A stretch of 8,269 bases of DNA from JAYEIA01 sp964472505 (GTDB lineage: Bacteria > Bacteroidota > Bacteroidia > Bacteroidales > JAADGE01). Shown here piece by piece: positions 1 to 6,226 of this stretch (position 1 is the first letter of the stretch; the number at the start of each line of letters is the position of its first letter). Both the position numbers and the translations under genes were made by a program. The stretch covers positions 1 to 8,269 of the forward strand of contig CAYYQW010000120.1 of NCBI GenBank assembly GCA_964472505.1, read 5' to 3'. Below the pieces are notes generated by a model. The model was not told the DNA's origin and made no database searches. It saw only the letters and a program-made list of their open reading frames with translations.

Positions 1-7
1 TGAGCAT

Positions 8-38
8 TTCGGCAAAAGCTCAATAACCACTTGTCGAA
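8..38. repeat. Imperfect inverted repeat, degenerate TTCGACAAG-type element
   Basis: TTCGGCAAAAG (8-18) is an imperfect reverse complement of CTTGTCGAA (30-38), with CTCAATAACCA between them. The words TTCGACAAGCTCA and TGAGCTTGTCGAA are familiar to me as parts of dispersed intergenic palindromes in many bacteria, including Bacteroidota. This copy looks like a decayed member: one arm has GGCAAAAG where GACAAG is expected. The family assignment is from memory and uncertain. Confidence 0.35.
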
Positions 39-126
39 GTCGGTGATTATAATCTCAGACATCCTGACCCATTAACTGAATATCAAATTGTTATGGATAT
101 TAATTCGCAAACTTAAAATGTCGTTT

Positions 127-234
127 AATATCGAATATTGAACACCCAATAATGAATTTTGAAGTTTTGCTTACGCACGAAAACCTATTCAATCAATGAG
201 TTACTTCTTGATTCGATATTAAATATTCGATATT
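127..234. repeat. A/T-rich inverted repeat with ATTCGATATT units
   Basis: AATATCGAATATT (127-139) has an exact 13-base inverted copy, AATATTCGATATT, at 222-234. The inner arms at 154-165 and 203-214 also pair in 9 of 12 positions, so the palindrome is extended but imperfect around a centre near 181. The right arm additionally contains ATTCGATATT twice in direct order (211-220 and 225-234). There is no coding potential inside. It looks like a dispersed intergenic palindrome of the kind often seen in Bacteroidota genomes, though the copy number cannot be judged from one window. No flanking target-site duplication is evident. Confidence 0.6.
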
Positions 235-337
235 CATGATTCAAAAAAGGCGACAGAAACTACGTAAGGTCAGGAGTTCTGAATCTTGGGGAACATGCGG
301 ATAATCATTTAATATTTTAATGATAAAATGGCTTAGT

Positions 338-1336
338 TTAAGAATTATAAGCCCATTTCAGGTATATGGCTCCCCAAGTGAATCCGGCTCCGAAAGTAGC
401 GAGTATCAGATTGTCGCCTTTTTTGAGTTGTTTTTCCCATTCCCAAAGAAGCAGCGGCAATGTGCCGTCGGTAGTATTGCCGTATTTTTCAATATTTATC
501 ATAACCTTTTCTTTAGGAAGGTTCATGTGTTGAGCCGTAGCGGTAATAATGCGCATATTGGCTTGGTGCGGAACCAGCCAATCAAGTGTTTCGTTGCTTA
601 AATTATGCCTTTTCATCATTTGTACCGAAACATTGGCCATTCCGGATACGGCATGTTTAAATACCGGACGTCCTTCTTGGTATATATAGTGCTCGCGAGC
701 ATCTACGGTTTCGTGAGACGCGGGTTTTACTGAACCGCCGGCTTTTTGGTGGAGGTGTTTTCGGCCCATGCCGTCAACATGCAGTATTTCATCAATTACG
801 CCAAGGCCTTCCTCGGTAGTGGGCTCAATGAGAACGGCTCCGGCGGCATCGCCAAAAATGGGGCTTACCGAGCGGTCGGTATAATCTACAATGGAAGACA
901 TTTTGTCGGCACCTACCAAAATGGCTTTTTTGTATCGCCCGGATTCTACAAATTTACTGATTGTGGAGAGTCCGAATAAAAATCCGGAACAGCCGGCGTT
1001 TAGGTCGTAGCTGAATGCATTTTTTATTCCGACTTTATCACTGATTATATTGGCGGTGGCCGGAAATTGCATATCCGGCGTAACGGTTGTGCATATCAGC
1101 AAATCTACTTCGTCGGGAGAAGTGCCTGTTTTTTCAAGGAGTTTTTTAACAGCCTCGGCTCCCATGTCGGAAGTTCCGAGTCCTTCGCCTTTAAGAATCC
1201 GACGTTCTTTTATGCCTATTCGGGTCATAATCCATTCATCGGATGTATCGACCATTTGGGCCATTTCGTCATTGGTTAATATATAATCGGGCAGATATGC
1301 CTCAATGCCGGTTATTGCTGCTTTGTATTTAGCCAT
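338..1336 (-). CDS. fabH: Beta-ketoacyl-ACP synthase III
   Basis: Condenses acetyl-CoA (or a branched acyl-CoA) with malonyl-ACP to start type II fatty acid synthesis in the cytoplasm. The 332-residue length is normal for the family. The thiolase-fold catalytic triad is visible: Cys116 in LNAGCSG, His257 in VPHQAN, and Asn287 in YGNTT. The C-terminus GAGFTWGAIYLKW is the usual FabH end. In the Asn motif the sequence reads GNTTDGTLP, with Asp290 where many homologues have Ser or Ala. The ATG at 1336 gives the standard N-terminus and follows an A-rich leader without a Shine-Dalgarno site. It lies downstream of yceD-rpmF on the same strand, but a terminator and a promoter separate it from rpmF. 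plsX, which sits between rpmF and fabH in Escherichia coli, is absent here. Confidence 0.96.
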   Translation of the reverse strand: MAKYKAAITGIEAYLPDYILTNDEMAQMVDTSDEWIMTRIGIKERRILKGEGLGTSDMGAEAVKKLLEKTGTSPDEVDLLICTTVTPDMQFPATANIISDKVGIKNAFSYDLNAGCSGFLFGLSTISKFVESGRYKKAILVGADKMSSIVDYTDRSVSPIFGDAAGAVLIEPTTEEGLGVIDEILHVDGMGRKHLHQKAGGSVKPASHETVDAREHYIYQEGRPVFKHAVSGMANVSVQMMKRHNLSNETLDWLVPHQANMRIITATAQHMNLPKEKVMINIEKYGNTTDGTLPLLLWEWEKQLKKGDNLILATFGAGFTWGAIYLKWAYNS

Positions 1337-1359
1337 GATTTTTTGTTAAAAAATTCGGT

Positions 1360-1391
1360 CAAAAATAGATGTTAGTTTTATGATTCCCAAA
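1360..1391 (-). promoter_or_regulatory. Bacteroidota-type promoter for fabH
   Basis: Read on the minus strand, TTTG (1391-1388) is followed after exactly 20 bases by TATTTTTG (1367-1360). This fits the Bacteroidota sigma-ABfr consensus TTTG-N19-21-TAnnTTTG in every defined base. Transcription would begin around 1350-1356, leaving a short leader of about 15-20 bases before the fabH ATG at 1336. Its position just downstream of the rpmF terminator makes it the likely main promoter of fabH. Confidence 0.65.
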
Positions 1392-1451
1392 TTATCTTAG
1401 CTGCTATATGATATGCCGAATGTTAGCCTATCCAAAAATGAGTGTAAACAG

Positions 1452-1483
1452 AAAAAGCCTTCCGGTGTTGTGTAAGGAAGGCT
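1452..1483 (-). terminator. Rho-independent terminator after rpmF
   Basis: On the minus strand an 8-bp perfect stem, AGCCTTCC/GGAAGGCT (1483-1476 pairing with 1463-1456), closes a 12-base loop. It is followed by five T's (1456-1452, the first T also closing the stem). It begins 33 bases past the rpmF stop codon and has the right polarity to end yceD-rpmF transcripts before fabH. The T-tract is short, so some read-through into fabH is possible. Confidence 0.7.
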
Positions 1484-1516
1484 GTGGGTGTTTCACAAAT
1501 AAATGTGAGTTAGTTT

Positions 1517-1702
1517 TTATAAAGTTTCTTCGGTATCAACAGCAAGTTTGCCGCGATAGTGCCCGCACTCCGGACAAACGCGATGAAATTGAACGGCTGC
1601 TCCGCAATTTGAGCATACGCTGAGTTGTTTCGATTCAGCTTTGTGATGCGTTCTTCTTTTATCTCTTCTTTGCTTTGATGTTTTTCTTTTTGGATGTGCC
1701 AT
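1517..1702 (-). CDS. rpmF: 50S ribosomal protein L32
   Basis: Small basic protein of the large ribosomal subunit, 61 residues. It opens with MAHPKRKTSKQRRDKRRTHH, the standard bacterial L32 N-terminus. It keeps the four-cysteine zinc ribbon as two CxxC pairs, Cys30/Cys33 and Cys43/Cys46, so this is the zinc-binding (C+) form. The C-terminal HYRGK segment is also typical, followed by a short acidic tail. It starts 15 bases after the yceD stop, which is the near-universal yceD-rpmF arrangement, and is followed by an intrinsic terminator. Confidence 0.97.
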   Translation of the reverse strand: MAHPKRKTSKQRRDKRRTHHKAESKQLSVCSNCGAAVQFHRVCPECGHYRGKLAVDTEETL

Positions 1703-1717
1703 TGCTCAAAAATTTAT

Positions 1718-2251
1718 TTAATTGTTAAAAATGCTTTTTAGTTTGTCCCAACGCGGGTCTGTTTCTTCTTTGTTATTCTTGCTTGAATATTTTTCAAGTT
1801 GTTCGAGCATTTCCGGATTACAACGGTATTGTCCGTTTTCATCTTTTGAATGTGCCGGTTTGTATGGTATCGACAGCATTATGTAATCGTGAAAATGTTT
1901 GTCAAACACTAAGAATTCATCGTTACAGTTAATGCTGATTTGCTTATCAGCTTCACTCAAATCGGTGGAATGATTAGCTAACTCAACGGATAGCTCGGTT
2001 GTATAGTCCACCGGTAAATCAAAATATTCAAGACATCTTCCACACTTTATATTGATGTTTCCGCTAATGTGAATATCAAAATGCAAAAAATGCGTACTTT
2101 TATTCATTTCTACATCTGCTTTCAAACCTAAAGCGCGGACATCACGAAAAGGAAACTTCTCAATAAAATCATCTTTAATAGTATAAGACAGTTGATGTTT
2201 CCCGTCTTTATATTTTTTAAACGCTACGGTATAAAAATCTTTTTTCTCCAC
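1718..2251 (-). CDS. YceD/DUF177 family protein (23S rRNA accumulation protein)
   Basis: Cytoplasmic protein of the YceD family, linked in other bacteria to 23S rRNA accumulation and almost always encoded beside rpmF, as here. Family marks are the central CGRCL motif (Cys70 and Cys73) and the C-terminal DPRWDKLKSI (from residue 165), which matches Bacteroidota members I recall. I place the start at the GTG at 2251-2249 (177 residues, beginning MEKKDFYTVAFKKYKDG), because this is where family similarity begins. The same frame is open back to an ATG at 2329, giving 203 residues. However, the extra 26 residues are a Phe/Ile-rich pseudo-signal peptide encoded by T-tracts, overlap a likely terminator and promoter, and make no sense for a cytoplasmic protein. 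The family call is strong; the start choice is an inference. Confidence 0.9.
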   Translation of the reverse strand: MEKKDFYTVAFKKYKDGKHQLSYTIKDDFIEKFPFRDVRALGLKADVEMNKSTHFLHFDIHISGNINIKCGRCLEYFDLPVDYTTELSVELANHSTDLSEADKQISINCNDEFLVFDKHFHDYIMLSIPYKPAHSKDENGQYRCNPEMLEQLEKYSSKNNKEETDPRWDKLKSIFNN

Positions 2252-2274
2252 AACAAATTTCTTTTTCGGGACGG

Positions 2275-2306
2275 CAAAAGTAAGATAAAAATTAATAATA
2301 AAAAAA
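2275..2306 (-). promoter_or_regulatory. Probable promoter of yceD-rpmF
   Basis: TACTTTTG on the minus strand (2282-2275) is a full match to the TAnnTTTG -7 element. The -33 position at 19-21 bases upstream falls in a T-run (TTTT rather than TTTG). The only exact upstream TTTG, at 2315-2312, is 29 bases away and too distant. The predicted start near 2265-2271 would give a leader of about 15-20 bases before the GTG at 2251, and would put the upstream ATG at 2329 outside the transcript. Confidence 0.45.
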
Positions 2307-2371
2307 AAAGCCAAAAATAATTTTCTCATTCAGTATAAGCCCTATAGAATTGTTTTTTTTGTTTTTGGCTT
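2300..2371 (-). terminator. Probable long-loop terminator after the histidine kinase gene
   Basis: On the minus strand AAGCCAAAAA (2371-2362) is an exact inverted match of TTTTTGGCTT (2317-2308). The stem is 10 bp, the loop 44 bases, and an unbroken T-run extends to 2300. It begins about 30 bases after the kinase stop codon. The long loop and the A/T half of the stem make it weaker than a canonical terminator. An alternative partner for AAGCC, GGCTT within GGGCTT near 2337-2342, lies inside the loop. Confidence 0.5.
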
Positions 2372-2401
2372 GCGTGTGTAAAATGAAAATTCTTTGTTCG
2401 A

Positions 2402-3595
2402 TTAAGACAAGAAGCGTGCGGATTTGAATTTTGGTTGCTTTCGGTCGTCGTACAGTTCAATACGAAATGTGGTTCCTTTTCCGGGTTCCGATTCTTTTAT
2501 GAATATTTTGCCGGGATGGTATATTTCAATAATTCGTTTGGTCAGAGAGAGTCCCAGGCCCCATCCGCGTTTTTTTGTTGTAAAACCGGCTTTGAAAACT
2601 GATTTTTGCATTTTTGAAGGAATACCTTTTCCGGTATCGCTTATGTCAATAATTACGGCATTTTTTTTTCTGCCGGCGTTTATGCTTATAAGGCCTTGGC
2701 TGTCCATGGCATCTATGGAGTTTTTGCAAAGATTTTCTATAACCCAGGCAAAGAGGGGTTTGTTGATTGCTGCTTTAAGTTCGCCGGGGGAGTCTTTTAT
2801 AATTTGGAATTCTACTTGTCGCGATGTTCTTACTTTGAGATAACTAACGGTTTCCTGAATAACTTCTTGAATGTTTGTGCTTGTAAGCTCAGGCTCCGAA
2901 CCAATTTTTGAGAAACGTTCCGTGATAAGTTCCAGTCGATTAACATCTTTTTCTACTTCGGCAAGCATTTCCGAATCGGCATTTTTTAGTTTCATATACT
3001 CTACCCATGCCAGTAAAGAAGATAAAGGTGTTCCCAGTTGGTGAGCCGTTTCTTTGGAGATGCCGGCCCAAATTTTGTTTTCTTCGGCCTGTTGCGAATT
3101 TTTAAAAGCCATGTAGGATACGGCTATAAACAAAGTGATGAGCCCTAATTGAACATAAGGGTAGTAGGAGAGCTTTGTCAGTAGTGATGAATCTTTATAA
3201 TATACGTAATTTTTCTTTCCTTCGTCAAAGTGAATAACGATGGCTTTATGTTCTTCTTTCATTTCCTGCAGTGTTTTTTGCAGCTGTCCGGGTTTTTTAG
3301 AAGCTTTTATACCCAGATTCATGTGGGTTATGATATTGTCTTGCTCATCGGTGAGAATGACCGGAATGGTTTTGTTTTCTTCAATGATTTTATAAAGTGT
3401 AAGGCTGACTTTTCCGTCAATGGGTATTTCCTGGATTTCTTTTACGGCTTCAGCCCAAAGCTTGATTTTTTTGCGTTCTTCTTCCTGAAGTTTTGCCGTC
3501 AGGTCGCCTGAATACCAGAGCGAACCAAAACCAATGAGCACAGCTGAAAACAGCAGTATGAGTTTTATGCGTTTACGTGCGGTATATATATCCAT
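2402..3595 (-). CDS. Membrane-bound sensor histidine kinase, orphan
   Basis: Two-component sensor kinase of 397 residues. TM1 (about 9-29) and TM2 (about 143-163) bracket an extracytoplasmic sensor region of about 110 residues with no family I can name. The kinase core follows: an H-box with His185 in TAHQLGTPLSSL, a dimerisation helix to about 230, an N-box ENLCKNSIDAMD (287-298), a G1 box DTGKGIP (320-326), an F-box FKAGFTT, and a G2 box GWGLGLSL (344-351). All residues expected for ATP binding are present, so it should be active. The H-box reads HQLGTPL instead of the usual HELRTPL. No response regulator is encoded in the window. It starts 51 bases after the outer membrane protein gene with no clear promoter between them, so it is probably co-transcribed with that gene and rsgA. 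Confidence 0.93.
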   Translation of the reverse strand: MDIYTARKRIKLILLFSAVLIGFGSLWYSGDLTAKLQEEERKKIKLWAEAVKEIQEIPIDGKVSLTLYKIIEENKTIPVILTDEQDNIITHMNLGIKASKKPGQLQKTLQEMKEEHKAIVIHFDEGKKNYVYYKDSSLLTKLSYYPYVQLGLITLFIAVSYMAFKNSQQAEENKIWAGISKETAHQLGTPLSSLLAWVEYMKLKNADSEMLAEVEKDVNRLELITERFSKIGSEPELTSTNIQEVIQETVSYLKVRTSRQVEFQIIKDSPGELKAAINKPLFAWVIENLCKNSIDAMDSQGLISINAGRKKNAVIIDISDTGKGIPSKMQKSVFKAGFTTKKRGWGLGLSLTKRIIEIYHPGKIFIKESEPGKGTTFRIELYDDRKQPKFKSARFLS

Positions 3596-3646
3596 GCTTT
3601 GTCAGTTATGATTCTACTAACGAAAAACTCATAAAAATCTTATATT

Positions 3647-5221
3647 TCAGATAAAATCTGTTTGGAAATTTGAAAGTGCCGTTTTTAAACCAAAATAAAA
3701 GAAGTTGTTTTTTTGGGCGTTATATTGTCTAATTTCCGTGCCTGCGAATAGCTGTAGTTGCCAAGCCGGGTTTAAAGTATAAGCCGCCTCTATGGTATTG
3801 TAGGTGATATTATCGACGGTCGGATTCGGGTTTTCAGCTAAATTGCTGTCGGGAATTAAAATTTGCCCGGCTGTTCGTTCGCGGTTTATTTTGATGTGTT
3901 TGGCCGAGACGGTCAGACGATTAAAACGGTATTGTATCCGAAAAAGCAGCTCTGAAAAATTGCTGCCGGCCGGATGTGCTAATTCTTGATTGTAGTGAGA
4001 CCGGCTTTGTAAGCCTTCGTCGGGATGAGCGTACAGTCTGTTTTGTGCTGAATTGTATTCGGCTTGCAGAAACAGCGCATGCGATGAAAGTTTGTTAAAA
4101 AATGCATCATTCAGTTTTATACCGGCCTGAAAAGCCGTGCCCGAATGCGCCGGACTGAATGCCGCTTGAGCATATAATTTCAGCAAGTTTACCGGGCGAA
4201 GCATAATGTTAAATCCTCCAAGCAAATAATGCTCAAGTTTGTTTGAGTTGCTGAGGCTTTTTATAAATGGCAGGGGCGGGTAGAAATCCCACGGTAAATG
4301 ATAGCTGTAGTCAGTCGTATCAAGGCTTTGATATATGATGCCTTCAAACATTCCGACTTCGATAATGTTTTTGTAATTGTAGCTCAAATAATTGATTGAT
4401 GCATGTTTGCGCCGGTGATAATTATAATATACATCTTCAAAATCCTCAAACTGAGCGTATAATTGTTGATATTGCCAACCGCTGTGAAATAGGGTTAATT
4501 TTAGAAAGGGATAATTGAATGCATTATCCGAAAGTAAAAGTGAGCGATAACCTTCACCCACAAAATGCTTTCCGTGTCCGATTTGGAGATTCAGAAAATC
4601 GGAAGGTGAATATGAAATGTAAGCTTCTGCACTTGAATAATCGTAACCGGAATCTCGGAACGTTTTGTGTGCGCCTTGCCCCGGGACAATTAGTCGGCGG
4701 CTTACAAAACTGTCGATATGCGATGCGAAAAAGGCCTGGTTTTCTCGAAACGATGTGTAATAAGCCATTTTTTTACCCAAACGCCCTTTTAGCTCAAGCC
4801 CGCGGGTATTGACGGTATAAAACTCCGATTTTTCATTATCCTTTTTTGCTCTAAGGAAGAATAAAGGGTTGGCAACCAATGTGAAATCTTCAGTTTGGAC
4901 ATCAATAAAATTTTCGAAAAATAATTTTCTTAAAATTAAGTTTTGAGGTTTTTCTTTAAAAAAAACGCTTTTTTGCTGCCATAAAACTGAATCGTTGATG
5001 CCTGTTTTTTGAAATTGCGAACTTAAAACCGGTTTAAAACCGGTGTTTACAACCGCCTTGCTTTGTCCGATATATGTATCGACTTTTATCCGAAAATTAT
5101 GATGCAGGGGTAAATTGAAATCTTGAGCTTTTGCCGAAAAGCCGGTTGTAAGACTAACTAAAAAAAGAAAGCCGGCTGTCCGCAGGCATTTACTTATAAA
5201 TGTCTTCGCGGTATTTGTCAT
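3647..5221 (-). CDS. Outer membrane beta-barrel protein, Wzi/RemB-like
   Basis: A 524-residue exported protein. A signal peptide covers about residues 1-33, with a hydrophobic core at 15-29 and a likely cut near AKAQ-DF. The mature part is rich in alternating aromatic/polar beta strands and ends in a strand like those recognised by the outer-membrane BAM complex. The stretch 215-240 (GHGKHFVGEGYRSLLLSD, then NAFNYPFLKL) and the IVPGQG segment at 178-183 resemble Bacteroidota proteins annotated as capsule-assembly Wzi family or gliding-motility RemB. I recall these from memory and cannot separate the two. The ATG at 5221 lies inside the last codons of rsgA (32-base overlap, +1 frame), suggesting translational coupling. 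The substrate and role are not shown by the sequence; no capsule or gliding genes are nearby. Confidence 0.8.
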   Translation of the reverse strand: MTNTAKTFISKCLRTAGFLFLVSLTTGFSAKAQDFNLPLHHNFRIKVDTYIGQSKAVVNTGFKPVLSSQFQKTGINDSVLWQQKSVFFKEKPQNLILRKLFFENFIDVQTEDFTLVANPLFFLRAKKDNEKSEFYTVNTRGLELKGRLGKKMAYYTSFRENQAFFASHIDSFVSRRLIVPGQGAHKTFRDSGYDYSSAEAYISYSPSDFLNLQIGHGKHFVGEGYRSLLLSDNAFNYPFLKLTLFHSGWQYQQLYAQFEDFEDVYYNYHRRKHASINYLSYNYKNIIEVGMFEGIIYQSLDTTDYSYHLPWDFYPPLPFIKSLSNSNKLEHYLLGGFNIMLRPVNLLKLYAQAAFSPAHSGTAFQAGIKLNDAFFNKLSSHALFLQAEYNSAQNRLYAHPDEGLQSRSHYNQELAHPAGSNFSELLFRIQYRFNRLTVSAKHIKINRERTAGQILIPDSNLAENPNPTVDNITYNTIEAAYTLNPAWQLQLFAGTEIRQYNAQKNNFFYFGLKTALSNFQTDFI

Positions 5222-6128
5222 CTTTTTCGTCTAAAATTTTCAGATAATTTCTGTATCTGTCAGGACTGATTTCATAGTTTTCCACAGCTTCTTTTATGCG
5301 GCATTCGGGTTCGTGGGTGTGGGTGCAGTTATTAAATTTGCACTCGCTGCGCAGGGCATCCATTTCGCGAAAATATTCCGAAAGCCGGTTATAGTCAATA
5401 TCCGTCAGGCCAAAGCCTTTAATTCCGGGCGAATCAATAAGCCGAGCATCGCCTATTTCAAACATTTCGGCAAAGGTGGTGGTGTGTTTTCCCTGACGGT
5501 GTGAATCGGAAATTTGGGCAGTTTTTAAATTCAAACCGGGAGCTAACAGATTTAAAAGTGAAGATTTTCCAACACCCGAGTTACCGTTTATAACCACAGT
5601 TTTTCCGGCAATCAGCTGTTTAAATTCATCGATATTTTTCTCTTCTTTTACGGAAATTTTCACACAGGGATAGCCTATGGATTTATACATCATATACAGG
5701 TAATCCAAATTCTCCCGTTCTTCTTCATCAAGTAAATCTATTTTGTTGAAAACCAATGCGGCCGGCACATTTTCTTTTTCGGAAGCCACCAGAAAACGGT
5801 CGATGAAAAGTTGGTAGGTTTCCGGGTCTTTCAGTGTTACCATCAAAACGGCTAAGTCGATATTGGCTGCCAGAATATGGCTTTTTTTAGATAAATTGGT
5901 GGATTTCCGAACCAGCATATTTTTCCGGGGCCGGATTTCTTGTATCAAACCGTGTTTTTGTTCTTCGCTCATTACTTCAAACCCCACTTTGTCGCCTACG
6001 GCTATCGGGCTGGTTGAACGCAAACCCGATGTACGGAATTTGCCGCGAATATTACATAAATATTCGGTATTTTCGGTTTTAACCAAATATTTATCTCCTG
6101 TTGATTTTATAACTGTTCCGGTTTTCAT
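5190..6128 (-). CDS. rsgA: Ribosome small subunit-dependent GTPase A
   Basis: Circularly permuted GTPase that acts in late maturation of the 30S ribosomal subunit. The order seen is an N-terminal OB-fold (about 1-70), G4 NKID (128-131), G1 GNSGVGKSS (182-190), a switch region with HTTTFAE (215-221), and G3 DSPG (232-235). The C-terminal zinc knuckle follows, with Cys263, Cys268, His270 and Cys276 in CKFNNCTH and EPEC. G4 before G1 is diagnostic of the family, and the 312-residue length is normal. The ATG at 6128 gives the expected start of the OB-fold. It is the first gene of a probable minus-strand unit with the outer membrane protein and kinase genes, and is divergent from the SpoIIE phosphatase gene. 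Confidence 0.97.
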   Translation of the reverse strand: MKTGTVIKSTGDKYLVKTENTEYLCNIRGKFRTSGLRSTSPIAVGDKVGFEVMSEEQKHGLIQEIRPRKNMLVRKSTNLSKKSHILAANIDLAVLMVTLKDPETYQLFIDRFLVASEKENVPAALVFNKIDLLDEEERENLDYLYMMYKSIGYPCVKISVKEEKNIDEFKQLIAGKTVVINGNSGVGKSSLLNLLAPGLNLKTAQISDSHRQGKHTTTFAEMFEIGDARLIDSPGIKGFGLTDIDYNRLSEYFREMDALRSECKFNNCTHTHEPECRIKEAVENYEISPDRYRNYLKILDEKDDKYREDIYK

Positions 6129-6133
6129 ATTTA

Positions 6134-6141
6134 CAAAAATA
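6134..6141 (-). promoter_or_regulatory. Possible -7 element for rsgA
   Basis: TATTTTTG on the minus strand matches TAnnTTTG and ends five bases before the rsgA ATG. If it is used, the mRNA would be leaderless or nearly so. No TTTG is present 19-21 bases upstream, so support is limited to the single box and its position in the divergent gap. Confidence 0.28.
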
Positions 6142-6193
6142 GGATTATTGCGGGAAAAATCCTTAAAATATATTTCCGTTTCGAGCTTTTGTT

Positions 6194-6201
6194 TAAATTT
6201 G
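6194..6201 (+). promoter_or_regulatory. Possible -7 element for the SpoIIE phosphatase gene
   Basis: TAAATTTG matches the Bacteroidota TAnnTTTG element and lies 25 bases before the ATG at 6227, a sensible leader length. The -33 region (6169-6175) is A/T-rich but lacks TTTG, so this could be a weak promoter or one that needs an activator. Confidence 0.38.
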
Positions 6202-6226
6202 TGTTTATTTATAATTAAAGTGTCTT

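Larger units (their letters stand above)
1..337. other. Gene-free left flank downstream of fabH
   Basis: No reading frame here resembles a protein: frames on both strands are short and low in complexity, and the one that starts at 320 runs antisense through fabH. The stretch holds two degenerate inverted repeats, listed separately (8-38 and 127-234). Bases 240-337 show nothing except a weak A/T-only hairpin at 304-324. No convincing G/C-rich terminator for fabH is visible. It is unknown whether another gene begins just left of base 1. Confidence 0.7.

Noticed and set aside
1..120. A tRNA or small RNA gene in the left flank
   Set aside because: No cloverleaf arms or TTCGA-type T-loop in a consistent fold; the TTCG words belong to the imperfect palindrome.
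304..324. Hairpin ATCATT/AATGAT downstream of fabH as a terminator
   Set aside because: Six pairs, mostly A/T, with no T-tract in the minus-strand direction; too weak to call.
320..601. A 93-codon plus-strand frame overlapping the end of fabH
   Set aside because: It lies almost wholly antisense to fabH, whose catalytic motifs are intact, and its product has no recognisable features.
1408..1623. A 71-codon plus-strand frame across the rpmF/fabH gap
   Set aside because: It overlaps rpmF antisense and runs through the terminator hairpin; no protein-like features.
2252..2329. Signal peptide making the YceD protein exported
   Set aside because: The hydrophobic stretch arises from T-rich terminator and promoter DNA, and the family is cytoplasmic; the GTG start removes it.
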